Below are positions 28,857 through 39,700 of a DNA stretch of 64,000 nucleotides, in pieces. The notes under the pieces were generated by a model that saw only the letters and a list, made by a program, of their open reading frames with translations, did no database searches and was not told the origin of the DNA. Numbering within the stretch: the first letter of the stretch is position 1; the number at the start of each line of letters is the position of its first letter. The stretch comes from CBDCIS01 sp965217565 (GTDB taxonomy: Bacteria; Chloroflexota; Dehalococcoidia; Lucifugimonadales; CATOSD01), in contig CBDCIS010000008.1 in assembly GCA_965217565.1 (NCBI GenBank), forward strand, positions 124,001 through 188,000. The letters are read 5' to 3'. The position numbers and the translations under genes are program-made.

Positions 28857-29329
28857 CGGGCGACCTGGTGCGGCGCACGGGGCTGAAGCTGCAGGCCGTG
28901 CTGTCTCTGGCGATGGCCGGGGCGTTCGACCCCATCACTCCCAACCGCAGGCAGGCCCTGTGGGAGGCCGAGCTATACCCTCGCCCATCGAGCAACGGCC
29001 AGGTGGCGCTGCCCCTGTCAACGGAGGGTAGCGTGTGCCCCGGCTCACCGACTTCACCGAGCGCCAGAAGATGGCAGGCGAGTACCGGGTGATGGGCATC
29101 TACCCCAGGGGACACCTCATGGACTTCGTCAGGCCGCGACTCCGCCGGAGCGCCCTGCCCGCACGCCGCGGTGTACGACGTCGATGAGGGCAACGAGGCC
29201 ACCGTCGCCGGCTGGCCCATCGCCAGGCAGCACCCGCGCGGACCGGACGGCACTACCAACGTGACAGCGACCGACGTGCGCGCCGTCAGGTCCGGCGTTG
29301 CCATGCCGTCCTCCCATGACCGGCGCTGA
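28857..29329 (+). pseudogene. dnaE: DnaE-type DNA polymerase III alpha remnant, C-terminal part
   Basis: Translation in shifting frames gives DLVRRTGLKLQAVLSLAMAGAFDPITPNRRQALWEAELYP (the helix-hairpin region after the polymerase core), then LTDFTERQKMAGEYRVMGIYPRGHLMDFVRP, then WPIARQHPRG from the OB-fold, and finally GTTNVTATDVRAVRSGVAMPSSHDRR and a stop at 29327. At least one frameshift and an internal deletion break the gene. It runs convergently towards the surface-protein gene. A second, different remnant lies at 56.9-57.3 kb. Confidence 0.75.
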
Positions 29330-29405
29330 CGTGCGCTGGGCACGGCGGCCGGTCTGCGCGGGCAGTTCGGCGGTCCCCCAACCGACGCTCGAACACAACC
29401 AGAAA

Positions 29406-29452
29406 GCGGCTGTGGCTGGGACACCCTCAGAGGGAACCCCAACCACAGCCGC
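29406..29452 (-). terminator. Terminator hairpin of surface-protein gene
   Basis: A long inverted repeat (GCGGCTGTGG with CCACAGCCGC, extended by GTTGGGG/CTGGG pairing) is followed on the minus strand by a T-rich run (TTTCTGGTTGTGTT). It lies 34 bp after the minus-strand stop. An identical copy is at 57360-57406. Confidence 0.75.
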
Positions 29453-29485
29453 CACTTCTTTCCGACTATCTATTCAGCGCGGCCG

Positions 29486-32400
29486 CTATGCCCTCCGGGA
29501 GCGGAGATACACGAATCCTGCCGCCAATCCACCAATGACCACCACGATTATGAGCGGGATCACCCACCCTGGCAGCCCTCCGGCCTCTTCAGCAGGCGGG
29601 GTCACCGTCGGCGCAGGCGGTGCGACCGTCGGCGCAGGTTCGGGCGTCGGCGGCACCGCTGTGGGTGCCACTACCACCGGCGGCACCGCTGTGGGCGCCA
29701 CTACCACCGGCGGCACCGCTGTGGGCCTGGGCGTCGGTGGCACCGCTGTGGGCCTGGCCGTCGGCACCGCCGTGGGCCTGGGCGTGGGCTCCGCCGTGGG
29801 CCTAGCCGTCGGCGGCACCGCTGTGGGCCTGGCCGTCGGCTCCGCTGTGGGCCTGGCCGTCGGCTCCGCCGTGGGCCTGGCCGTCGGCTCCGCTGTGGGC
29901 CTGGCCGTCGGCTCCGCCGTGGGCCTGGCTGTCGGCTCCGCCGTGGGCCTGGCCGTCGGCGTGGCGGCCGGCGCCTCGTCAACGTCCGTCACCATGATGG
30001 TAACCGCGACTGAGGCAGTGCCTCCGCGGCCGTCGGACACCGTCACCGTAACCTCGTAGCTGCTCCTCGTCTCGTAGTCCAGCGTCGTCTCCGAACCCAC
30101 TGTGATCTGACCGGTGCTCCCGTCGATGTCGAACAGGGCCGCGTCGGCGCCGCTGAGCGTATAGGCAAGAGTATCTCTGTCGAGGTCATCAGCCGCTATC
30201 GGTTCGCCCACGTCCGTTCCAGAGGCCGAAGCCTCATCGACCGAGCGGGATGTCGTGCTCCCTTCGAATACAGGCGCTCGGTTAGGAATCTCAGCTCTGG
30301 CCGGCGCCGAAGGCCTAGAAGGAGCGCCAGTTGAACGAGTCCTAACCGTTATGCTGGAATCACCGCCAACCTGTACTCCGTCGAATGCGTCGAAGCCTGC
30401 ATCGACACCGCTGAAGACACCCATGAACGAGTAATCACCGCTCACACTGGACGCCGTAACGGTGTATGTGAAGGTGGTGGGTGGAGTTCCGCCTATCAGG
30501 GCGAACTTGACAGTCTGCCCTTCGCTCGTAACCTGGTCCGCGGGCAGATCACTGGTTACGTAAGTGAACCCAGCGGGCAGCGTCTCCGCCACGTCGCCAA
30601 AACTGCCGTATCCGTCAGCGGTGATCGTTACCACCACCCGACCGCCCGGGGCCACCGACGCCGGGGAGAAGGACCTGCTGGCATTGGGTCCCGCGGGAGC
30701 CCCAACCGTTATGTCGGAAGCGCCGCCAACCTCTACGTTGTCGAATGTGTCGAAGTCTGCATCGACACCGCTGAAGACACCCATGAAAGAGTAATCACCG
30801 CTCACACTAGACGCCGTAACGGTGTACGTGAAGGTGGTGGGTGGAGTTCCGCCTATCAGGGCGAACTTGACAGTCTGCCCTTCGCTCGTAACCTGGTCCG
30901 CGGGCAGATCACTGGTTACGTAAGTGAACCCAGCGGGCAGCGTCTCCGCCACGTCGCCAAAACTGCCGTATCCGTCAGCGGTGATCGTTACCACCACCCG
31001 ACCGCCCGGGGCCACCGACGCCGGGGAGAAGGACCTGCTGGCATTGGGTCCCGCGGGAGCCCCAACCGTTATGTCGGAAGCGCCGCCAACCTCTACGTTG
31101 TCGAATGTGTCGAAGTCTGCATCGACACCGCTGAAGACACCCATGAACGAGTAATCACCTCCCACGCTGGAGGCCGTAACGGTGTAGGTGAAGGTGGTGG
31201 GTTTAGTTGCGCCTATCAGGGCGAACTTGACAGTCTGCCCTTCGCTCGTAACCTGGTCCGCGGGCAAATCGCTGGTTACGTAAGTGAACCCAGCGGGCAG
31301 CGTCTCCGCCACGTCGCCAAAACTGCCGTACCCGTCAGCGGTGATCGTTACCGTCACCTCGCCACCCGCAGCAACCGAGCCTGCGGAGAGAGACCTGCTG
31401 GCATTGGGTCCAGAGGGCGACGGCGTGGTAGCGGCAACCGTTATGTCGGAATCACCGCCTACCTGTATCCCGTCGAATGCTTCGAAGTCTGCAGCGGCGC
31501 CGCTGAACACACCCATGAACGAGTAATCACCTCCCACGCTGGAGGCCGTAACGGTGTAGGTGAAGGTCGTCGGTGGAGTTCCGCCTATCAGGGCGAACTT
31601 GACAGTCTGGCCTACGCTCCTAACCTGATCCGCGGGCAGATCACTGGTTACGTAAGTGAACCCAGCGGGCAGCGTCTCCGCCACGTCGCCAAAACTGCCG
31701 TATCCGTCAGCGGTGATCGTTACCACCACCTGGCCGCCCGCATCCACCGACGCTGCGGATAGGGCCCTGGTAGCGCTGGGCCCCTCGGCATCCGGCTGAG
31801 TGGTGCCGGTGTCACCAGTAGTGTCACCTTCGCCGGTGTCAGGCGGTGCGTCGGCGGCAACCGTTACGCTGGCATTGCCGCCGACCGCTGCAACCACCCT
31901 GTTAGAATCCGTGAGTGTGCCGGAGAAGCTATGGGAACCCGCGGTACTGGACGCGGTAACGGTGTAGGTAAAGAATCCTTCCCCTTGGAGGGTGAACCTG
32001 ACCTCCTGGCCGTTCTCCGCGACCTGACTGTCGTCCAGGTCGCTGGTGGATACGTAGGCAAACCCGGTGGGCAGCGTTTCGGCAACTCTACCGAACCCGC
32101 CGTAGTTGGAGACGGTAATCGTTACCACCACCTCCCCGCCCGGGGCCACCGACGCTGGGGAAAAGGACCTGCTCGCGCTGGCCTGCTGCGCGGCCTCAAC
32201 CGTTACGCTGGCATTGCCGCCGACCGCTGCAACCACCCTGTTAGAATCCGTGAGTGTGCCGGAGAAGCTATGGGAACCCGCGGTACTGGACGCGGTAACG
32301 GTGTAAGTAAAGGATCCTTCCCCTTGGAGGGTGAACCTGACTTCCTGGCCGTTCTCCGCGACCTGACTGTCGTCCAGGCTGCTGGCTACATAGGCGAACC

Positions 32401-33616
32401 CGGCGGGCAGCGTTTCGGCAACTCTACCGAACCCGCCGTAGTTGGAGACGGTAATCGTTACCACCACCTCCCCGCCCGGGGCCACCGACGCTGGGGAAAA
32501 GGACCTGCTCGCGCTGGCCTGCTGCGCGGCCTCAACCGTTACGCTGGCATTGCCGCCGACCGCTGCAACCACCCTGTTAGAATCCGTGAGTGTGCCGGAG
32601 AAGCTATGGGAACCCGCGGTACTGGACGCGGTAACGGTGTAAGTAAAGGATCCTTCCCCTTGGAGGGTGAACCTGACTTCCTGGCCGTTCTCTGCGACCT
32701 GACTGTCGTCCAGGCTGCTGGCTACATAGGCGAACCCGGCGGGCAGCGTTTCGGCAACTCTACCGAACCCGCCGTAGTTGGAGACGGTGATCGTTACCAC
32801 CACCTCCCCGCCCGGCGCCACCGAAGCTGGGGAAAAGGACCTACTGGCGCTGGCCTGCTGCGCGGCCTCAACCGTTACGCTGGCATTGCCGCCGACCGCA
32901 TTAACCGCCCTGTTAGAATCCGTGAGTGTGCCGGAGAAGCTATGGGAACCCGCGGTACTGGACGCGGTAACGGTGTAAGTAAAGGATCCTTCCCCTTGCA
33001 GGGTGAACCTGACCTCCTGGCCGTTCTCCGCGACCTGACTGTCGTCCAGGCCGCTGCTGGATACGTAGGCGAACCCGGCGGGCAGCGTTTCGGCAACTCT
33101 ACCGAACCCGCCGTAGTTGGAGACGGTGATCGTTACCACCACCTCCCCGCCCGGCGCCACCGAAGCTGGGGAAAAGGACCTACTGGCGCTGGCCTGCTGC
33201 GCGGCCTCAACCGTTACGCTGGCATTGCCGCCGACCGCATTAACCGCCCTGTTAGAATCCGTGAGTGTGCCGGAGAAGCTATGGGAACCCGCGGTACTGG
33301 ACGCGGTAACGGTGTAAGTAAAGGATCCTTCCCCTTGCAGGGTGAACCTGACCTCCTGGCCGTTCTCCGCGACCTGACTGTCGTCCAGGCCGCTGCTGGA
33401 TACGTAGGCGAACCCGGCGGGCAGCGTTTCGGCAACTCTACCGAACCCGCCGTAGTTGGAGACGGTGATCGTTACCACCACCTCCCCGCCCGGCGCCACC
33501 GAAGCTGGGGAAAAGGACCTACTCGCGCTGGCCGCCTGCTGCGCGGCCACAAGGCTCAGGCCCAAGACTCCCACTACCGCTGCAACTATCGTTATCGCCA
33601 ACGCTTTTCTGAACAA
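29486..33616 (-). CDS. Tandem-repeat surface protein with cadherin domain and C-terminal membrane anchor
   Basis: 1376 aa. A signal peptide (about 1-25, ALAITIVAAVVGVLGLSLVAAQQ) precedes five near-identical 112-113-aa beta-sandwich repeats (SRSFSPASVAPGG...LPAGFAYV...FTYTVTASSTAGSHSFSG). Four related 120-aa repeats follow (SFGDVAETLPAGFTYVTSDLPADQV), then a cadherin-like domain (APVFEGSTTSRSVDE... ending VTDVDEAP), a Pro/Thr/Ala/Arg stalk (units of TARPTAEP), and a C-terminal transmembrane helix (GWVIPLIIVVVIGGLAAGFVYL) with a basic tail RSRRA. The repeats resemble DUF11-like extracellular modules. The likely role is a cell-surface adhesin or scaffold. GGGAGAAG lies upstream of the start. It is downstream of, and probably co-expressed with, the EF-hand giant. 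Confidence 0.85.
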   Translation of the reverse strand: MFRKALAITIVAAVVGVLGLSLVAAQQAASASRSFSPASVAPGGEVVVTITVSNYGGFGRVAETLPAGFAYVSSSGLDDSQVAENGQEVRFTLQGEGSFTYTVTASSTAGSHSFSGTLTDSNRAVNAVGGNASVTVEAAQQASASRSFSPASVAPGGEVVVTITVSNYGGFGRVAETLPAGFAYVSSSGLDDSQVAENGQEVRFTLQGEGSFTYTVTASSTAGSHSFSGTLTDSNRAVNAVGGNASVTVEAAQQASASRSFSPASVAPGGEVVVTITVSNYGGFGRVAETLPAGFAYVASSLDDSQVAENGQEVRFTLQGEGSFTYTVTASSTAGSHSFSGTLTDSNRVVAAVGGNASVTVEAAQQASASRSFSPASVAPGGEVVVTITVSNYGGFGRVAETLPAGFAYVASSLDDSQVAENGQEVRFTLQGEGSFTYTVTASSTAGSHSFSGTLTDSNRVVAAVGGNASVTVEAAQQASASRSFSPASVAPGGEVVVTITVSNYGGFGRVAETLPTGFAYVSTSDLDDSQVAENGQEVRFTLQGEGFFTYTVTASSTAGSHSFSGTLTDSNRVVAAVGGNASVTVAADAPPDTGEGDTTGDTGTTQPDAEGPSATRALSAASVDAGGQVVVTITADGYGSFGDVAETLPAGFTYVTSDLPADQVRSVGQTVKFALIGGTPPTTFTYTVTASSVGGDYSFMGVFSGAAADFEAFDGIQVGGDSDITVAATTPSPSGPNASRSLSAGSVAAGGEVTVTITADGYGSFGDVAETLPAGFTYVTSDLPADQVTSEGQTVKFALIGATKPTTFTYTVTASSVGGDYSFMGVFSGVDADFDTFDNVEVGGASDITVGAPAGPNASRSFSPASVAPGGRVVVTITADGYGSFGDVAETLPAGFTYVTSDLPADQVTSEGQTVKFALIGGTPPTTFTYTVTASSVSGDYSFMGVFSGVDADFDTFDNVEVGGASDITVGAPAGPNASRSFSPASVAPGGRVVVTITADGYGSFGDVAETLPAGFTYVTSDLPADQVTSEGQTVKFALIGGTPPTTFTYTVTASSVSGDYSFMGVFSGVDAGFDAFDGVQVGGDSSITVRTRSTGAPSRPSAPARAEIPNRAPVFEGSTTSRSVDEASASGTDVGEPIAADDLDRDTLAYTLSGADAALFDIDGSTGQITVGSETTLDYETRSSYEVTVTVSDGRGGTASVAVTIMVTDVDEAPAATPTARPTAEPTARPTAEPTARPTAEPTARPTAEPTARPTAEPTARPTAVPPTARPTAEPTPRPTAVPTARPTAVPPTPRPTAVPPVVVAPTAVPPVVVAPTAVPPTPEPAPTVAPPAPTVTPPAEEAGGLPGWVIPLIIVVVIGGLAAGFVYLRSRRA
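29740..29970 (-). repeat. 24-bp minisatellite encoding the Pro/Thr stalk
   Basis: About eight tandem copies of a 24-bp unit (codes TARPTAEP, with PTARPTAVP variants) form the wall-spanning stalk. The matching array in the second copy (about 57650-57810) is shorter, showing that unit number changes in frame. Confidence 0.85.
30340..33540 (-). repeat. Coding tandem repeats, 360-bp and 336/339-bp units
   Basis: Equivalent points recur at 32106, 32442, 32778, 33117 and 33456 (spacings 336, 336, 339, 339) and at 30564, 30924 and 31284 (spacing 360), plus a fourth unit near 31656. Adjacent units are near-identical even at third codon positions, which points to recent expansion or gene conversion. 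Confidence 0.9.
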
Positions 33617-33635
33617 GGCTATCTTCTCCCTTTAT

Positions 33636-33702
33636 TTCTGTTTGCTTCGGCGGCTTGGCGAAGGGTGATCTCCGCATTGGCACCGCCGAAGCAAACAGAC
33701 CC
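33636..33702 (-). promoter_or_regulatory. Intergenic hairpin element before the repeat protein (copy 1)
   Basis: A perfect 16-bp inverted repeat (arm CTGTTTGCTTCGGCGG) encloses about 30 nt. Read on the minus strand, the apical part has ATGCGGAGA, then ACC and CTTCGC. Copy 2 at about 60436-60513 keeps GTTTGCTT, GCGG, TGC, ATGCGGAGA, ACC, CTTCGC and the closing GCAAAC while other positions differ. It sits between the EF-hand gene stop and the next Shine-Dalgarno. It could be a processing, attenuation or ligand-binding RNA; the plus strand has a T-run after it, the minus strand does not. Confidence 0.5.
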
Positions 33703-33734
33703 TTTTTCCTGTGCTGCTCTATACGTCCCTTGAG

Positions 33735-36700
33735 CTAGCTGTCCAAGTAGAGGTTTATGATATTTGTCACGTCGGTCCTGCTGGGGGCTCCAACTCCTGC
33801 ATCAAGGTAGTCGTTGATTGCCTGTATCACCTCGTCTCTGTCGATAGCCCCGCTGTTGTCGGCGTCATATTTCACAAGCAAGGGGTCGGCCACCGGATTG
33901 GCCGATTCCATCATCGCGGTCTTGTTGGTACCCTCGGCGTCGCTGTAGCTTACCGTGGCCCGCAGGTACATGTCCTCGTCGGCCGCGACCGGCGTGTAGC
34001 TAGCCATCGTGGCCCCGGTGATGTCCATGTAGGTGCCATCCATCATATCAGAACTGGCCCACTGCCACGTTTCGCCGGTGACGTCGCCGTCAGGGTCGGC
34101 CAGGGTAGCCGTTAGCTCCGTGCCAACCTCAGGCTGCATCTCAGACAGGGTTACCGTACCCGGCTCGTCCATGTCGGTCTCGTCCGTCACTGCGTTGGCC
34201 GATACCATCATCGCGGTCTTGCCGGAACCATCTGCGTCGCTGTAGCTTACCGTGGCCCGCAGGTACATGCCGTCGTCGGCCGCGACCGGCGTGTAGCTAG
34301 CCATCGTGGCCCCGGTGATGTCCGTGTAGGTGCCATCCATCATATCAGAACTGGCCCACTGCCACGTTTCGCCGGTGAGGCCGCCGGCAGGGGCGGCCAG
34401 GGTAGCCGTTAGCTCCGTGCCGACCATGGGCTGCATCTCAGACAGGGTTACCGTACCCGGCTCGTTCACGTTAGTGACGGTCACGGTGACGGCCACCATG
34501 TCCATCTCGCCGCCGGCGTTGCCATGCACCGTTACCTGGTAGATGTTGTCAGTGTCGGCGTCGGTCGGGGCCTCGTAGTTGGGGGACGCGGCGAACATGA
34601 GCATCCCGTCGTCCCCGATGGTGAAGTCGTCCATGTCTTCGCCCGACAGTGTCCAAGCGGGCGCATCCGGGCCGGACGCCGTGTAGGTTGCAACCGAGCC
34701 CATCTCGTCCTCCGCGTAGCTGGGGTTGCTATCGCCTGAAATCACCCCAAGCTCTTCCACGTCGGTGACGGTGACGGTGACGTCCCGGGTAGCCGTGTCC
34801 GGGCCATGGTTGGCGGTAACCGTAACTTCGTAGACGTTGTCTTCATCGGCGTCCGCCGGGTTATCGTAGTCCGGTACACTTCCGAAGGCGAGTACGCCTC
34901 CGGTGATGGTGAAGGCCCCGGCATCGACTCCCGCCAGCGACCATGTAGCCAAGGCCGCAGCCTGGCCGGACGCCGTGTAAGTCACAACCGGGCCCATCTC
35001 GTTCTCCTGGTAGCTGAGGATGTCATCGCCTGAAATCGTCCCAAGCTCATCCACGTTGGTGACGGTGACGGTTACGGCCACCTCACCCATCTCGCCGCCG
35101 GCGTTGCCATGCACCGTTACCTGGTAGATGTTGTCAGTGTCGGCGTCGGCCGGGGCCTCGAAGTCGGGTGACGTGGCGAACATGAGCATCCCGTCGTCCC
35201 CGATGGTGAAGTCGTCCATGTCGTCGCCCGACAGCGTCCAAGTGGCCGCAACCGGGCCGGTCGCCGTGTAGGTTGCAACCGGGACCGTCCCGTTCTCCGC
35301 GTAGCTGTGGGCGGCATTGCCTGAAATCACCCCAAACTCATCCACGCCGGTGACGGTGACGGTGACGTCCCGGGTAGCCGTGTCCGGGCCATGGTTGGCG
35401 GTAACCGTAACATTGTAGACGTTGTCTCCATCGGCGTCCGCCGGGTCCTCGTAGTCCAGTGCACTTATGAAGGCGAGTACGCCTCCGGTGATGGTGAAGT
35501 CCCCGGCATCGACTCCCGTCAGCGACCATTTAGCCAAGGCCGCAGCCGGGCCGGACGCCGTGTAGGTCTCAACCGGGTCCGTCCTGTTCTCCGCGTAGCT
35601 GGGGGTGGGATAGCCTGAAATCACCCCAAGCTCATCCACGTTGGTGACGGTGACGGTGACGTCCCGGGTAGCCGTGTCCGTGCCATAGTTGGCGGTAACC
35701 GTAACTTTGTAGACGTTGTCCCTATTGGCGTCCGCCGGGCTCTCGTAGTCGGGTGCACTTATGAAGGCGAGTACGCCTCCGCGGATGGTGAAGGCCCCGG
35801 CATCGACTCCCGTCGGCGACCATCTAGCCGAGGCCTGATCCGGGCCGGACGCCGTGTAGGTCGCAACCGGGACCATCCCGTTCTCCGCGTAGCTGGGGGT
35901 GTCATCGCCTGAAATCACTCCAAGCTCATCCACGTTGGTGACGGTGACGGTGACGTCCAGGGTATCCGTGTCCGGGCCATGGTTGGCGGTAATCGTAACT
36001 TCGTAGACGTTGTCTTCATCGGCGTCCGCCGGGTTCTCGTAGTCCGGTACACTTCCGAAGGCGAGTACGCCTCCGCGGATGGTGAAGGCCCCGGCATCGA
36101 CTCCCGTCAGCGACCATGTAGCCGAGGCCGCAGCCGGGCCGGACGCCGTGTAGGTCTCAACCGAGCCCATCTCGGTCTCCGCGTAGCTGAGGATGTCATC
36201 GCCTGAAATCATCCCAAGCTCATCCACGTTGGTGACGGTGACGGTGACGTCCAGGGTAGCCGTGTAGGCGCCATCGTCGGCGATAGCCGTAACTTCGTAG
36301 ACGCCGTCGCCGCCCATGTCCGTCGGCCTCTCGTAGTCCGGTGCACTTCTGAAGGCGAGTACGCCTCCGCGGATGGTGAAGTCCCTGGCATCGTCTCCCG
36401 ATAGCGACCATCTAGCCGAGGCCGCATCCGGGCCTTCCACCGTGTACGTTGCCACCTCAGTGCCAGAGCGCTCCGCGCGCTCGACGTTGCGCTGGCCACG
36501 TATCGCTAGGCCACCGACCATGATTTCCGGCGCTTCGTTCACGTCGGTGACCGTGATGGTCACGTCCATGGATGCGTCCAGCCCGCCGGGATCGGTCGCT
36601 ATGACCCTCACCATGTAGGTGGCCTTCATCTCGCGGTCCAGCTTGGTCCCGTCCTTTACCGTGATCAAACCCTCTTCATTCACATCACCGGTGTTAGTAT

Positions 36701-39700
36701 CATCCGAGTGCGCGATGGTGAACGAGGCCGCATCGCGCCCGCCCAGGCTGTAGGTCAACACGTCCCCGTCGTCGTCCGTGACCACGAACCGAGCGCCCAC
36801 AAGGGCATCCGCATCCGAGTTCTCGGGAATGTCCCTCTTGCCGGTTTCGTCCTTGTCGAACACCGGCTCATGGTCCCCCCTCTCCAGTACCTCGTACGAC
36901 GCCGTTACCATGGCGGTATCTGTGCCCTGGTTATCCGTGTACGTCGCCGTCGCCCGCAGGAAGCGAGCGGGGTCGTCCGCGTCTTTGTCGGTAGGCGTGT
37001 AGGTGTCCGAGTCGGCGTCCTCAATATCGGTAAAATCGTCGTCGTCTGCGTTAACCGCCCAACTCCACTGCCACTTTACGTCGGCCTCCCCGCCGTCAGG
37101 GTCGCTCAACATGGCCGTCAGCGCGACTCTGGCCTTCGGCTGCTGTGACGACAGGGTTACCGTCCCATCCTCATCCACGTTGGTGACCATGATGACCACT
37201 TGCCGCATGGCGGTCATCTCGTTCTTGCCGTCGGCGTCTACGCCGTCGTCGGTGACCACCACCGTTACGTTGTACACGTTGTCACGACCCGCGTCCGCCG
37301 GCATCTCGTAGTTGGGCGCATCCTCGAAGGCCAGAACACCGTCATTTGAAATTTCGAACTGGTCCTTGTCGGCACCCTCCAGCGTCCAGGTGAGGTTGGC
37401 CGCACCAGTAGTCTCCGGGTCGGTGGCAGTGTAGGTGCCGACCACTAGCGCCGTCGCGTCATCACCATCGATGTCAGCGTCGTCCTCGGCGTGCTCCTTC
37501 TTGGTGACCCCTCCGGTCACCATCGGAGCTTCGTTCACGTCTTTGACCGTGATCGTAATTTGCTCGGTCACCGTGTTAGCGTCCGCCTCGGTGACCGTCA
37601 CCGTGACATTGGTGTAGCTTTCCGTCGTTTCGTGGTCCAGCACGGTCCTGGGACCCACCGTGATCTGGCCCGTGGCGCGGTCTATCATGAAGTTGCCGAC
37701 GTTGGGACCGGTCAGACTGTAGGTCAGCACGTCGTCGGAGGTGTCGGTGGCCTCCACCGGCTTGCCCACAACAGTCCCCGCCGGCGAGTTCTCGTCCACG
37801 CTCCTGTCGTTGGCGTTGTCCTCGATGGGGAAGATGGCATTGGAGCTATCTGTGGTGGGCTCAGCCCGCACCTTGTTCGCGGACACCGCCTGCGCGCTCC
37901 GCTCGTTGTCGTCGTCGTCGTCGTAGGTCGCCGTCACCCGCAGGTAGTTGTCCACATCGTCTTCCGACGGCGTGTAGATGGCCCCCTCGGCGAGGGCGAT
38001 CCGCGTCCAACCCGAGGTCCTGCGCCCGGACCGCTCCCACTTCCACTTGATATCGCCTAGGTTGTCCACTTCGGGGTCGTCCGGGGTCGCCACCAACTCG
38101 GCGTTGACCTCGGGCTGCAAGGATGACAGGGTAATGCTGCCCCGCTCGTCCTCGTCGTCGGTGACCTCGATCACCACCTTCATGTAGCCCATCTGGAGGG
38201 GGTCATCGTCCGTCTCCGCGCCGGGCGCGTCGTCGGAGGCCACCACTACTATCTTGTACTCGTTGTCTCCGTCATCGTCGTCAGGATCTTCGTGATCGGG
38301 CGGGATTCTAAAGGTGAGCACCCCGTCCATGCTGATGCTGAAGTCGCCGTTGTCCTGGAAGTCGCCTGGTAGCAGAATCTCGCCGTCAACCACAGGAGCG
38401 GGGCTAGGAAGCACGGTCAGCAGCGACCAGTAGACCGTCCTGCCCTCGGGGTCCGTCGCCCTGTACGTCGCCACGGGACGCGTGCCGTTCTCGGCGTAGT
38501 CCTTCTTCGTGTCTCCCATGACCTCCGGCGCTTCGTTCACGCCGGTGACCGTGATGGTCACGTCCATGGATGCGTCCAGCCCGCCGGGATCGGTCGCTAT
38601 GACCCTCACCATGTAGGTGGCCTTCATCTCGCGGTCCAGCTTCGTCCCGTCCTTTACCGTGATCTGGCCGCCTTCATCTGGATTTGTGTCCGGGTCGTCC
38701 TGGTCTATGGTGAACGAGGCCGCATCGCGCCCGCCCAGGCTGTAGGTCAACACGTCCCCGTCGTCGTCCGTGACCACGAACCGAGCGCCCACAAGGGCAT
38801 CCGCATCCGAGTTCTCGGGAATCTCCCTCTTGCCGTCCTCGTCATCGGCGAACACCGGCTCATGGTCTCCCCTCTCCTGTACCTCGTGCGACGCCGTTAC
38901 CATGGCGGTATCTGTGCCCTGGTTATCCGTGTACGTCGCCGTCGCCCGCAGGAAGCGAGCGGGGTCGTCCGCGTCTTTGTCGGTAGGCGTGTAGGTGTCC
39001 GAGTCGGCGTCCTCAATATCGGTAGGTTCGTCGTCGTCTGCGTTAACCGCCCAACTCCACTGCCACTTTACGTCGGCCTCCCCGCCGTCAGGGTCGCTCA
39101 ACGTAGCCGTCAGCGCGACTCTGGCCTTCGGCTGCTGTGACGACAGGGTTACCGTCCCATCCTCCCCCACGTTGGTGACCATGATCACCACTTCACGCAT
39201 GGCGGTCATCTCGTTCTTGCCGTCGGCGTCTACGCCGTCGTCGGTGACCACCACCGTTACGTTGTACACGTTGTCACGACCCGCGTCCGCCGGCATCTCG
39301 TAGTTGGGCGCATCCTCGAAGGCCAGAACACCGTCATTTGAAATTTCGAACTGGTCCTTGTCGGCACCCTCCAGCGTCCAGGTGAGGTTGGCCACACCAG
39401 TAGTCTCCGGGTCGGTGGCAGTGTAGGTGCCGACCACTAGCGCCGTCGCGTCATCACCATCGATGTCAGCGTCGTCCTCGGCGTGCTCCTTCTTGGTGAC
39501 CCCTCCGGTCACCATCGGAGCTTCGTTCACGTCTTTGACCGTGATCTCAACGGCCTGAAACACCGCCGTGGGACGAGCGCCCGCCTCGGTGACCGTCACC
39601 GTGACGGTGTAGCTTTCCGTCGTTTCGTGGTCCAGCACGGTCCTGGGACCCACCGTGATCTGGCCCGTGGCGCGGTTTATCATGAAGTTGCCGCCGTTGA

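Noticed and set aside
29740..29970. Regular short repeats that could suggest a CRISPR array
   Set aside because: The units are contiguous 24-bp coding repeats without unique spacers, and they encode TARPTAEP.
30340..33540. Long regular repeats as a possible non-coding satellite
   Set aside because: Unit lengths are all multiples of three and the translation keeps one continuous frame with beta-module features.
31931..33733. 600-aa plus-strand reading frame with regular repeats
   Set aside because: It is the antisense shadow of the 112-aa repeats of the minus-strand surface protein. The repetition comes from the DNA repeats; there is no ribosome site or family resemblance.
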